Shown here one piece after another: positions 50,874-60,220 of a stretch of DNA of 64,000 bases. How positions within the stretch are numbered: position 1 is the stretch's first letter; every line of letters begins with the position of its first letter. Under the pieces are notes generated by a model, which saw only the letters and a program-made list of their open reading frames with translations, did not search any database and had not been told where the DNA came from. The translations under genes and the position numbers were made by a program. Source of the DNA: CAWCGU01 sp963838095 (GTDB lineage: Bacteria > Actinomycetota > Thermoleophilia > Solirubrobacterales > 70-9); the NCBI GenBank assembly GCA_963838095.1, contig CAWIPO010000009.1:62001-126000 (forward strand). The letters run 5' to 3'.

Positions 50874-52180
50874 ATGATGCATTCGAGCACTCAGACATTC
50901 GTCATCGTCGGCGCCGGGCTGGCCGGCGCCAAGGCAGCCGAGGCGCTGCGCGAAAGCGGCTTCGATGGCCGGCTGATACTGATCGGGGATGAGGCCGAGC
51001 GTCCGTACGAGCGCCCGCCGCTCTCCAAGGAATACCTGCGCGGCGAAGCCGAAGCGAAGCCGTACGTGCACGACGAGGGCTTCTACGCGGACAGCAGGAT
51101 CGAGCTGTGGACCTCGACTCGGGTGACTGGGATAGACGCAGGCCTACGGGAGTTGATGCTCGAAGGCGATCGACGGCTTGGATACGACCGCCTCTTGGTC
51201 TCCACGGGGGCCATCCCGCGCCGTCTCGACGTCCCCGGCGCCGACCTCCAAGGCATTCACTATCTGCGCTCGATTCCCGACTCGGAGCGAATCCGCGAGC
51301 GGATCGAGAACGGAGGCCGGCTCGTGGTCGTTGGCTCCGGCTGGATCGGCGCCGAGATCGCCGCCTCGGCCCGCCAGAAGGGATGCGAGGTGACGATGCT
51401 GGAGATGGCCTCGCTCCCTCTGGAGCGGGTGCTCGGGCCAGAGATCGGACGGGTCTACCTGGAGCTTCAACGCGATCACGGTGTCGAGTTCCTCCCCGAG
51501 ACGACGGTCGACCACTTCGAGGGCGAGGGTCGCGTCGAACGAGTGGTGACCAGGGACGACGCTCGGATCGAGACCGATTTCGTGGTCGTCGGAATCGGCG
51601 CCGCTCCTCGGACCGGGCTGGTCGAAAGCGCTGGTCTCGAGATCGACAACGGCGTCCTTGTCGACGAGCATCTGGCGACAGACGCTCCTGGGGTCTTCGC
51701 CGCAGGGGACGTCGCAAATGTTCGCCATCCCTTCTACGGCAGGCGGCTTCGCGTCGAGCATTGGGCGAACGCCTTGAATCAGGCGCCGGTGGTGGCTGAA
51801 TCGATGCTCGGCGGCTCGCCCGTGTGGGAGGAGATCCCCTATTTCTTCTCCGACCAGTACGACGCCGGCATGGAGTACAGCGGCTATGCCGCCGAGTGGG
51901 ACGAGGTGGTGTTCCGCGGCGACGTGGAAGCGAGGAGTTCGTCGCCTTCTGGCTCAAGGACCAGCGCCTCCTCGCAGGGTTGAGCATGAACGTTTGGGAC
52001 GTCCACGATCCGATTCGCGAGCTGATCCGATCCCGGCGCGTGGTCGCCCGCGACCTGCTGACAGATCCTGCGATCCCGCTTACGGAGGTGCTCGAACCCA
52101 AGAGTCGCTCACGGGAGCGCCTTGTGGAACCGCTACCTGAGGCCTTGGGCCTCTGGGCCTCAGAGGGAGGTGCGCTGTGA
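50874..52180 (+). pseudogene. FAD-dependent ferredoxin reductase-like oxidoreductase, one frameshift
   Basis: Start ATG 50874 after GAAAGGAA. FAD motif FVIVGAGLAGAKAAEAL, NAD motif LVVVGSGWIGAEIAASA, and APGVFAAGDVANV are intact; the order matches rubredoxin/ferredoxin reductases of dioxygenase and P450 systems. Near 51932 the frame shifts within GAAGCGAGGAG. The C-terminal reductase domain (EEFVAFWLKDQRLLAGLSMN, LTDPAIPLTEVLEP) continues in another frame to 52180. A 1-base change restores ~435 residues, so this may be intact in reality. Overlaps folE by 4 bases. Confidence 0.85.
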
Positions 52181-52803
52181 GCTTGGTGCCGAGGATCAAT
52201 GGCAGGCATGGCTGGACCCATGACCCCTCGCCGCTCAAGGTGCACCAGGGAGGACTTGACCTCGCCATGGCCGAGCGCGCGGCCGCCGATCTGCTCACCG
52301 CACTCGGGGCGAATGTGAGCGCAGCGCACCTTCGAGACACTCCGCGGCGGATGGCCCAGGCCTACGGCGAGTTGCTCTCGCCTGTGCCGTTTAAGGCCAC
52401 AACCTTTCCAAACGACGAGGGCTACGACGAGCTGATCTTGGTCCGCGATATCCCCTTTCAGTCGCTCTGCGCCCACCACCTGCTCCCGTTCCACGGTAAG
52501 GCCCACGTCGCCTACGTCCCGGGAGAGCGGATCATCGGGCTCTCGAAGCTCGGGAGGGTCGTCGATCGATTTGCCCGTGACCTCCAGGTCCAGGAAACCC
52601 TGACCACCCAGGTCGCTGATTTCCTCGACGAGCGCCTCGAGCCGCGTGGGGTGGGGGTAATAGTCGAGGCCGAACACCTGTGCATGTCGCTGCGCGGGGT
52701 GCAAAAGCCCGGGGCCCTGACGGTGACCTCGGCCCTGCGCGGAATCGTCAGAGACGACCCACGAACGCGGCAGGAGTTCGTCGATCTCGTTCAGGCCGGC
52801 TGA
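52177..52803 (+). CDS. folE: GTP cyclohydrolase I
   Basis: 208 residues, GTG start overlapping the preceding stop. Zinc ligands and catalytic residues are present: SLCAHHLLPFHGKAHVAY (Cys, His-His) and EHLCMSLRGVQKPG (second Cys), with DTPRRMAQAYGELL and IGLSKLGRVVDRFA. It converts GTP to dihydroneopterin triphosphate, the first step to folate or tetrahydropterins. No other folate genes are adjacent, so within this module it may supply a pterin cofactor or be a paralogue of a housekeeping copy. Confidence 0.95.
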   Translation: MSLVPRINGRHGWTHDPSPLKVHQGGLDLAMAERAAADLLTALGANVSAAHLRDTPRRMAQAYGELLSPVPFKATTFPNDEGYDELILVRDIPFQSLCAHHLLPFHGKAHVAYVPGERIIGLSKLGRVVDRFARDLQVQETLTTQVADFLDERLEPRGVGVIVEAEHLCMSLRGVQKPGALTVTSALRGIVRDDPRTRQEFVDLVQAG

Positions 52804-52880
52804 TGGGAGCGATCGAGAGCCTGTGGCGCCCACTGTAGTCCAGGAGGACGTGACGCCGTTGAAGCCCAGCTGCAGGCCCG

Positions 52881-53294
52881 CTACTCGCGAAGCGAGAAGA
52901 CCGTCACCGGGATTCCGAATCGGCGGAGCAGTTCGTCGAGCAATCCGCGTTCCTGCCAATCGGCGCGCTCCGGAGTGCGCAGCCCGACGAGGATGTGGTC
53001 CGCCTGGAATGCGGCGAGGGCATCCTCGAACGCCAGAACTGGATCATCGGCTCCGACCGTTCCACTCGCCTCCGTTCCGAGCTCCCCGATCTGACGCAAA
53101 ACCGCCCGCAGGCGCTCATCAGCCTGCTCGCGAGCCTTGTCGGTTGCCGAAGCCAGCCACTCGAACCGAGTTGGCAATGCCGGTGTCACCACCAGGATCT
53201 CATCGGCCGTGTCGATGAGTTCGCGGACACCGAAAGGCAGCGCGTCGGCGCTGTCAGCTGCCTCACCGGCTGCGATCAGCAAGCGTTTGGGCAT
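52881..53294 (-). CDS. Universal-stress-protein-like small protein
   Basis: 137 residues. Alternating strands and helices as in UspA folds: MPKRLLIAAGEAADSADALP, DEILVVTPALPTRFEWLA, and the end LLDELLRRFGIPVTVFSLRE. DDPVLAFEDALAAFQADHILVGL resembles the last Usp strand, but the ATP-binding G-x2-G-x9-GS motif is missing, so it would be a non-ATP-binding Usp relative. Last gene of the module, opposite strand. Confidence 0.65.
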   Translation of the reverse strand: MPKRLLIAAGEAADSADALPFGVRELIDTADEILVVTPALPTRFEWLASATDKAREQADERLRAVLRQIGELGTEASGTVGADDPVLAFEDALAAFQADHILVGLRTPERADWQERGLLDELLRRFGIPVTVFSLRE

Positions 53295-53325
53295 TGCGCG
53301 GACAGCTAATCACGCTCTAGCCCCT

Positions 53326-53378
53326 CAGGCGTGTCCGCTCAACGATCCGTGGGTGGAAGCGAGAGACGTATCGGGCCC
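53326..53378 (+). repeat. Interspersed repeat, copy 5
   Basis: CAGGCGTGTCCGCTCAACGA then TCCGTGGGTGGAAGCGAGAG and ACGTATCGGGCCCC. Closest to copy 4 (shared GAGAGACG and GGGCCCC). Lies 110 bases before the tRNA-like right end of the island. Confidence 0.75.
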
Positions 53379-53488
53379 CCGCTATGACAGAGACAGCCCC
53401 GCAAATGCGGGGCGGGGGGCAGCGTGCACGCCCGCCGTCCGGCCGGAGACGACGTTGAGCAGGGCACATACCGCCCTGGTGATGTGCT

Positions 53489-53525
53489 CGGAGGTCGCGG
53501 ATTCAAGTCCTGGCCCCGTTATGTC
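53489..53525 (+). repeat. Degenerate tRNA-fMet 3' end (attachment-site-like)
   Basis: CGGAGGTCGCGGATTCAAGT then CCTGGCCCCGTTATGTC: 32 of 37 bases match 37901-37937 (anticodon-stem end, T-arm, acceptor end and four bases beyond the tRNA). Upstream similarity is weak, so only the 3' part is clearly shared, as expected for an att duplicate. Confidence 0.65.
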
Positions 53526-53542
53526 GAGGCTGGCAGTGAGGT

Positions 53543-54178
53543 ATGGCCAATAGAGGTGCGCTCAATCACTATCTGCTGGTGAATAGGCGCCTCCTCGCTG
53601 CCTTCCTCACGGCCGGACTGTTGGCCGTCTTCGCTGGCGTAGCCATCGGCGATGTTGGACCAAATCCAGCGAATGACCCTCGCTTGCTCCGCCAGCCGAT
53701 CGAGGACTATCACTACGACTCCGCGACTCGTTGCGTCGACCGACCCAGGCCCGGAGCGCTGGCGCTCGCCGAGTGGCTTGCTCGCCACACGCCGGGAGAA
53801 TTGTGGGGGATCGTGAACTGCGCCCCGCTCTCCGACGAGCGTTTAAGCGTCCACTCCGAGGGCCGCGCAATCGACTGGCGGCTCGACGCGAGAATCAGGT
53901 CCGAGCGCCGGGTTGCGATGCGCTTGATCCGCATGCTGTTCGAAGCGGACCGACACGACGAGCCGCTGGCGCTAGCGAGGCGAATGGGGATTCAAGGATT
54001 GATCTTCGACTGCCGGGCGTGGTGGGGCGGCGATGGGCTGGTCCCGTACTCCTACTGCGAGGAGCATCGTCATCCAGATCCCACTCTCGGCCACCTGGAT
54101 CACATCCACATCGAGCTCACCAAGGCCGGTGCCAGGAAGAAAACCAGCTTCTGGCGTAGCCCTCTAGCTGACCGGTAA
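53543..54178 (+). CDS. Secreted LAS-type (M15-like) metallopeptidase
   Basis: 211 residues. An N-terminal hydrophobic segment (LLAAFLTAGLLAVFAGVAIG) gives export or anchoring. The LAS zinc pattern is visible: His and Asp in SVHSEGRAIDWRLD and the last His pair in HLDHIHIELTKAG. Peptidases of this fold (VanY/M15) cleave peptidoglycan cross-bridges or stem peptides. Four Cys are also present (TRCVDR, VNCAPL, FDCRAWW, YCEEHR), suggesting disulfides outside. First gene after the island end. Confidence 0.75.
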   Translation: MANRGALNHYLLVNRRLLAAFLTAGLLAVFAGVAIGDVGPNPANDPRLLRQPIEDYHYDSATRCVDRPRPGALALAEWLARHTPGELWGIVNCAPLSDERLSVHSEGRAIDWRLDARIRSERRVAMRLIRMLFEADRHDEPLALARRMGIQGLIFDCRAWWGGDGLVPYSYCEEHRHPDPTLGHLDHIHIELTKAGARKKTSFWRSPLADR

Positions 54179-54281
54179 TCCCGGGATCGGGATCAGGTCG
54201 CGTGTTGATCCCTGGCGGCGCCCGCCCCCTCGATCATTGCCATCGAGGCGGGCTCAATCTGCTCCTGCCACACTCCAGCCC

Positions 54282-55405
54282 ATGACGCAGGCCACGGCCG
54301 CAGCCACCATCCCCCGCGACCTCTCGCAGCTCGAGGCGCAGGCCGCCAAGGTCCTGGGCCCCGAGGCCCTCGCCTACATCCTCGCCGGGGCGGGGGACAC
54401 GGACACCACGCGCGCCAACGCCGCGGCGTTCCGGCGTTGGAAGATCAAGCGGCGCAAGGGCCGCAAGCCGGCGAAGGTCGATCTCTCCACCACCGTCCTG
54501 GGGACGCGCATGCCCGCGCCGGTCCTCTTCGCGCCGGTCGGGGTGCAGACGCTCGCGCATCCGGACGGCGAACTCGCCACTGCCCCCGCGGCGGCCGAGC
54601 TCGGGCTGACGTACCTGCACTCGACGCAGGCCTCCTACCCGATGGAGGAGGTGGCGGCGGCCAACGGCGACGGCTCGCGCTGGTACCAGCTCTACTGGCC
54701 CACGGACGACGAGCTGGTCGTGTCCTTCCTGCGCCGCGCCAAGGCGGCCGGCTACACCCACCTGGTCATCACGCTCGACACGACGCTGCTCGGCTGGCGG
54801 CCGCTCGACCTGGACCGCGGGTACTCGCCCTTCCTCGAGAACAAGGGCATCGCGAACTACACGAGCGACCCGGTCTTCCAGCGCCGATGCCCGTGCCGGC
54901 GGAGGTCGCCCCGATGCCGGCCGGCATCGCGTTCGCGGGCGTCTTCCAGAACCCCGGCCTGAGCTGGGAGCAGCTGCCGCTCATCCGCGCGAACTGGGAC
55001 GGCCCGATCCTGCTCAAGGGGATCCAGAGCCCGCGCGACGCCAGGCTTGCCGTCGAGCACGAGATCGACGGCATCGTCGTCTCGAACCACGGCGGCCGTC
55101 AGGTCGACGGGGCGATCGCGTCGCTCGACGCGCTCGGGCCGATCGTCAAGGCGGTCGGCGACAAGATGCCCGTGCTCTTCGACTCCGGGATCCGCACGGG
55201 CCGCGACGCCTTCAAGGCGCTGGCGCTCGGCGCCGACGCGGTGCTCATCGGCCGGCCGTACCTGTACGGCCTCGCGCTGGACGGGCAGAGGGGCACCCGG
55301 ATCGTCATGCGGAGCCTCGTCGACGAGCTCGAAGAGGAGGTCCGGAAGGCCGGCCACCGCAGTCACCGCACCCTTTCCCGCTCCTCCCTGACCCGCGCGC
55401 GCTGA
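54282..55405 (+). pseudogene. FMN-dependent alpha-hydroxy-acid oxidase (lactate 2-monooxygenase-like), one frameshift
   Basis: From ATG 54282: AAKVLGPEALAYILAGAGD, MPAPVLFAPVGVQTLAHPDG, WYQLYWPTDDELV and LVITLDTTLLGWRP. Near 54890 the frame shifts, and the remainder (LLKGIQSPRDARLA, the catalytic IVVSNHGGRQVDG with His and Arg, LFDSGIRTGRDAFKALALGADAV in parts, VLIGRPYLYGLALDG) continues to 55405. Combined, it is a normal TIM-barrel of ~375 residues with active-site residues intact. It would oxidise a 2-hydroxy acid such as lactate. Confidence 0.85.
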
Positions 55406-55419
55406 ATCGGAGCCCAGAC

Positions 55420-56566
55420 ATGTCCGAGAGCACTCGTCGTCAGTTCCTCCAGGTGGCCGGTACGGCCGCCGCCGCGACCGTCCTCGCGCCGACCGCGCTC
55501 GCCGCGGGCCGTTCGGCGCCCGTCGCCGCGCTTCCCAAGCTCCCTAGGCAGTCGCCGGCGCCGGTCGGCCCGGGCGCCCCGTACGGCAGCTACCAGTCCG
55601 AGATCTACCTCGCCGGGATGACCGCGGACGTCAAGCCGATCTTCACCACGAACCTGTCCGACCTCGAGGCCGCCGCGGCGAAGGTGCTGTCCGAGGCCGC
55701 GCGCCGGCATCTGCTCGCTTGGGCGGGTGGCGCCGGCGCCGTGCGCGCGAACGCGCGGGCGCTGCGAGCGTGGCGGATCGTCCCGCGGATGTTCATCGAC
55801 CGCGACGAGCGCGACCTCGACGTGACTGTGCTCGGCGTCACGATGCCGGCCCCGGTCATCCTCGGCCCGGTCGGGGACCAGGCCCTGGCGCACGCCGACG
55901 GCGAGGCCGCGACCGCCCGGGCGGCCGCGGCCCTGGAGCTCACGTACGTCCACTCGTCGCATGTCGAGCACGTCGGTCGAGGGCGTCGCAGCGACTGCGC
56001 CCACCGGCTCGCGGTGGTTCGGCCTGGACTGGCCGGACGGGGACGACCCCGACCTCGCGCTGCTCGCGCGCGCGCGGCTCACGGGGTGCACCCACCTCGT
56101 GCTCTCACCCCCGCAGCCCGGAAAGGGCTGGGCGGCGCTCGCGGCGATCCGCGAGGCCTGGGACGGGCCGATCGTCCTCGGCGGCATCCAGACCGTGCCG
56201 GACGCGCGGACGGCGGTCCGCCGTGGCTTCGACGGCATCGTCGTGTCGAACGAGCGCGGGCGCCGCGGTCCCGACCCGGCCGGGACGATCCACGTCCTGC
56301 CGCCGATCGCGGACGCGGTCGGCGGCAAGATCGCCGTCCTGTTCGGCTCGGGCGTCCGCACGGGGACCGACGTCTACCGGGCGCTGGCCCTGGGGGCCGA
56401 GGCCGTCCTCATCGGCCGCCCGTACGTGCACGGCCTGGCGCTCGGAGGGGAGGCGGGCGTCCGGCACATGCTCCGCACGCTCCTCGCCGAGCTCGAGATA
56501 ACCCTCGCCATCGCCGGGGTCGAGAACCACCGCGATCTCGGCCCGAGCGCGCTCGTCCGGGCGTGA
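55420..56566 (+). pseudogene. Tat-exported alpha-hydroxy-acid oxidase paralogue lacking the catalytic His, frameshifted
   Basis: Starts with a twin-arginine signal (STRRQFLQVAGTAAAATVLA), unusual for this cytosolic family. MPAPVILGPVGDQALAHADG and SRWFGLDWPDGDDPDL match the preceding gene in order. The frame changes near 55965, and the rest runs to 56566 in another frame (VLIGRPYVHGLALGG). The catalytic SNHGGRQ motif reads VSNERGRRGPD: the His is replaced by Glu and the DG end is lost. It may be a non-catalytic, exported relative, or a decaying duplicate. Confidence 0.75.
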
Positions 56567-56914
56567 ACGGGCCGGCCGCGCGGCGGGCCGGGCCCCCGCG
56601 CGACGACGAAGAGAAGAACGCTCAAGGCTAGTAGACCATCCGTCGAGCCGCCCGCCGTCAGCCGAGGGCTAATGGTTCGTGGACGCGATTGGGAGCGCCC
56701 TACTCGCTCAGCCCGGCGACTTCGTGGGCCTCCGCCCGGTCTCCATACATGTCGAGGCGCACGGCCTTGCCGTTGCGCGCAGGATCTCGCTTCGGGCACG
56801 ACGTTCGCGGGAGGGCCAACGCGGGACGGCCTTCGGACAGACAGTAGGTAGCCTGGGTAAAGGATCAGGTAATCAGCGAGAACGCCATGCGACCGCATGA
56901 GGAGTGGAGCCAAG
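56567..56914. other. Intergenic stretch without a recognisable gene
   Basis: 348 bases between the oxidase paralogue and the aldehyde dehydrogenase. Frames here have poor composition. I see no tRNA, strong hairpin or repeat; the ribosome site GAGGAG for the next gene is at its end. Confidence 0.5.
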
Positions 56915-58287
56915 ATGGGCAAGTACGCAGTCATTAACCCGGCAACCGGCGAGACGGTCAAGGAGTATCCGCAGATCTCCGACGAGGACCTCTCGGCAGC
57001 GATCGCGGCGGCGGAGGACGCCCACCGGAACTGGGGGTTGAAGGCCTCGGTCTCCGAGCGGGCCTCGTTGGTCAGGAGGGCGGCCGAGCTTCACTCCGAG
57101 CGGCGGGAGACGCTGGCCGAGATCGCCGTGCGGGAGATGGGCAAGCCGATGGAGCAGGCCCTCGGCGAGGTGGACTTCTGCGCCGCCATCTACAGCTACT
57201 ACGCCGACAACGCGGAGGACTTCCTCAAGGACGAGCCGATCTCGCTGCTGGCGGGCGAGGGCACGGCCCTGATCCGTCGGACGTCGGTCGGCCCCCTCCT
57301 GGGAATCATGCCCTGGAACTTTCCCTACTACCAGGTGGCTCGCTTCGCGGGGCCGAACCTCGTCGTGGGCAACACGATCCTGCTCAAGCCGGCGCACCAG
57401 TGCCCCGAGTCGGCAGAGGCGATTCAGACGAGATTCAGGGACGCCGGCTTCCCCGACGGCGCCTACGAGACCATCCTCGCCTCGAATGATCAGATCGCCG
57501 AACGTGATCGCCGATCCGCGAATCCGGGGCGTCTCGCTGACCGGCTCCGAGCGGGCCGGAGCCGCGGTGGCGGAGATCGCCGGGCGCAACCTGAAGAAGG
57601 TCGTGCTCGAGCTCGGCGGGTCCGATCCGTTCATCCTCCTCGGAGCCGAAGACCTGGAGGAAGCGGTCGACGCCGCGGTCGCCGGGCGGCTCGACAACAC
57701 CGGCCAGTCCTGCAATGCCGCAAAGCGGTTCATCGTCGCCGACGAGCTCTACGACGACTTCCTCGAGAAGTTCACGACCGACGATGACTGCCACCGAGCC
57801 CGGCGATCCGACGTCCGAGGACGCCGAGATGGGGCCGCTTTCGTCAGCGACTGCTGCGGAGACTCTGCAGGATCAGCTCGATCGGGCGGTCGCCCAGGGC
57901 GCAGAGATAGCCGCCGGTGGGGATCGAAAGGACAATTACTTCTCGAGCACCGTGCTGGTTGGAGTAACTCCGGATAACGACGCCTACCACGAGGAGTTCT
58001 TCGGGCCGGTCGCGAGCGTGTTCCGGGTGGGCTCCGAGGAGGAGGCGATCGAAGTGGCGAACGACACGCCGTTCGGGCTCGGTTCATACGTCTTCTCCGA
58101 CGATCCGGAACAGGCGCTCCGAGTGGCCGACAGCCTCGATACCGGGATGGTCTACGTCAATGGAGTGGGCGCCGACGGTGCCGAGCTGCCGTTCGGCGGT
58201 GTCAAGCGATCGGGCTTCGGCCGCGAGCTCGGCCGCTACGGCATCGAGGAGTTCGTCAACAAGAAACTGATCCGCGTGCTGAAGTAG
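56915..58287 (+). pseudogene. NAD(P)-dependent succinate-semialdehyde dehydrogenase-like protein, two frameshifts
   Basis: Start ATG 56915 after GAGGAG. Three frames: the first with VINPATGETVKEYPQIS, VGPLLGIMPWNFPYYQVARF and NTILLKPAHQCPESAE. After an extra A near 57500 comes GVSLTGSERAGAAVAEIAGR, KVVLELGGSDPFIL (Glu) and NTGQSCNAAKRFIV (Cys). After a second indel near 57780, EEFFGPVASVFRVGSEEEAI and PFGGVKRSGFGRELG to 58287. All catalytic residues exist. Its 3' end overlaps the convergent MDR gene by 32 bases. Confidence 0.85.
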
Positions 58288-59297
58288 CTCGAGCGGAGTG
58301 GTCCACCTCGACGATGACGACCTTGCCCTTGGTCCGGCCGCCTTCGACATGAGCGAGGGCCTGGGGGGCCTCGTCGAACGGGTACGTCCGGTCGACGATG
58401 GGACGGAGGCCTCCTGAGTCGATGAGCTTGGTGATCTCGTCGAGCTGGGCACCGCTGGCGCGCATGAAGAGGAACGAGTACCGAACGCCCTCGCGGCGTG
58501 CCGCTCGGCGCGTCTTCCAGCTGAGCAGGGCCATCACCAGGCGCAGCGGAAAACGTAGTCCTTGCTGGCGGGCGAAATCCGGGTCCGGCGGGCCGGCGAT
58601 GCCGATCGCGATGCCTCCTGGCTTGAGAATCCGCAGCGACTTCGCGAGCGTGTCGCCTCCCTGGGAGTCCAGGACTACGTCGTAGTCGTGCACGACCGTC
58701 TCGAAGTCCTGCGTTCGGTAGTCGATGACGATGTCGGCACCGAGGTCGCGGACCCATTCGACGTTGCTGGTGCCCGTCGTGGTGGCCACGGTCGCCCCGA
58801 GGTGCTTGGCCAGCTGGATCGCGTAGGTGCCGACGCCGCCGGAGCCGGCGTGGATGAGCACTTTCTGGCCCGGCTGGAGGTGCGCTCGCTCGACGAGCGC
58901 CTGCCAGGCGGTCAGGGCGACGAGGGGCACGGAGGCCGCCTCGGCCATGGAGAGGCTTGCCGGCTTGGTCGCGAGATCGTCCTCGTGCACGGCGATGCGC
59001 TCGGCGAAGGTGCCGATGCGGCCATCGCGCAGCTCGCCCGTAGACCTCGTCACCCACGCTGAAGCGCGTCACGGCGGACCCGACCCGAGTCACGACGCCG
59101 GCGAGGTCGTGCCCGAGGACGAACGGAGCCTTGTAGGGGAGGAAGAGCTTGAACTCCCCGTCGCGGATCTTCGCGTCGAGCACGTTGACGCCGGCGGCGT
59201 GGATGTCGACGAGCACGTCGCGGTCGCCGACGGTCGGCTCCGCGACCTCGCCGGCCTTCATCGGGCTCTTGTACTTCTCGACGAGGTACGCCTTCAC
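58256..59297 (-). pseudogene. Zinc-independent MDR oxidoreductase (quinone reductase-like), one frameshift
   Basis: First frame from ATG 59297: MKAYLVEKYKSPMKAGEVAE, VLVDIHAAGVNVLDAKIRDG and PFVLGHDLAGVVTRVGSAVT. A shift near 59035 leads to ASLSMAEAASVPLVALTAWQ, the NADPH loop VLIHAGSGGVGTYAIQLAKH and GGRTKGKVVIVEVD. No structural or catalytic zinc Cys; thus the quinone oxidoreductase/enoyl reductase side of the family. Fits with neighbouring hydrolases and dehydrogenase in a catabolic or detoxification cluster. Confidence 0.85.
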
Positions 59298-59303
59298 GGG
59301 AAC

Positions 59304-60192
59304 TCAGCTCTCGAGGAACTCGAGGACCGCGGGGACGAACTCCCGGTGGTACTGAAAGACACCGCCGTGCCCGGAGTCCGGGTAGATCGTGAGCTTCGCG
59401 TTCGGGATGCGCCTTGCCAGGTCGGCCGAGTGGCTGCTGGCGACCATGACGTCGTTGTCGCCGTTGGCCACGAAGACCGGCTGAGTGATCTTGCTGAGGT
59501 CGTGGGGCGTGCCGCAGGCCGGCTTCGCGAATCGCCTTGAGCTGGGCGAGCCTGGCCTGCATCGAGATGCGCTTGTCGCGGTCGTCGGTGCGCTCCTTCA
59601 GACGGGCCATGTACTCCGGTCGCGGCGCGCTTGCCCGACGCGTTGCGGTTGAAGAACAGGAAGTGCCGCGGGTCGCGCAGCGTCAGCGCGGCCTTGGTGT
59701 ACGCGCTGGCCGGCGATCAAGGGCATCTTCTCGATCCCGCCACCGCCGCGCGGGGCCGGTGCCGGCGAGGATGACCCTGCGGACGAGCTCTGGGTGCTCG
59801 AGCGTGATCACCTGCGCGACGCCGCCGCCGAGCGAGAAGCCGAGCAGGTCGACCTGCTCGTAGCCGAGGGCGCGGATGAAGGCGACGGCGTCGGCGGCCA
59901 TCTCGTCGATGGTGTGCGGCACCGATCCGCCCGACGCGCCGATGCCGCGGTTGTCGAACGCGATCACGTGTCGCTTGGCGGCGATGCCGTCGATGACCCG
60001 CGGGTCCCAGTCGTCCAGGACGGCGGTGAAGTGGTGCAGGAAGACGAGCGGCACGCCGGTGCGCGGGCCGAGCTCGCGGTAGGCGAACGGCGTTCCGTCG
60101 ACGTTGATCGTGCGGGTGGGCGCGGTCCTCGAGGTGGTGGTCGCGGCCGTGGGCTGCGGGCCGGCCTCGACGGGCGTGGTCAGTGTCATCAT
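59304..60192 (-). pseudogene. Alpha/beta hydrolase B of a tandem pair, several frameshifts
   Basis: Start ATG 60192 or 60189. Intact N-terminal half: NVDGTPFAYRELGPRTGVPL, FLHHFTAVLDDWDPRVIDGI, DNRGIGASGG and nucleophile elbow VDLLGFSLGGGVAQV (Ser). From about 59760 the frame changes at least twice, visible as RDPRHFLFFNR, YMARLKERTDDRDKRISMQA and finally HGGVFQYHREFVP with a stop at 59304. Collinear with the upstream hydrolase A; a tandem duplicate. Relatives are small-molecule esterases or haloperoxidase-like hydrolases. Confidence 0.75.
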
Positions 60193-60220
60193 CGGGCTCC
60201 GTTCGAGTGCGTAGCATGAG

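Larger units (their letters stand above)
37860..53525. mobile_element. Putative decayed genomic island at tRNA-fMet
   Basis: Left end: intact initiator tRNA with an adjacent serine-integrase remnant. Right end: a degenerate copy of the tRNA 3' end plus four following bases (32 of 37 identical; 53489-53525). Contents: GNAT, small unknown genes, a Het-C-like secreted protein, the heme-copper-oxidase module and all five copies of one interspersed repeat. The element cannot now mobilise itself. Boundaries are inferred from the two tRNA-like ends. Confidence 0.6.

Noticed and set aside
39643..53378. Repeat copies as integron attC sites
   Set aside because: No integron integrase, no R'/R'' core pattern (GTTRRRY) at the copies, and cassettes are not single promoterless genes in one orientation.
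56679..56900. 73-codon plus-strand frame before the aldehyde dehydrogenase
   Set aside because: No ribosome site, no recognisable pattern, composition not protein-like.
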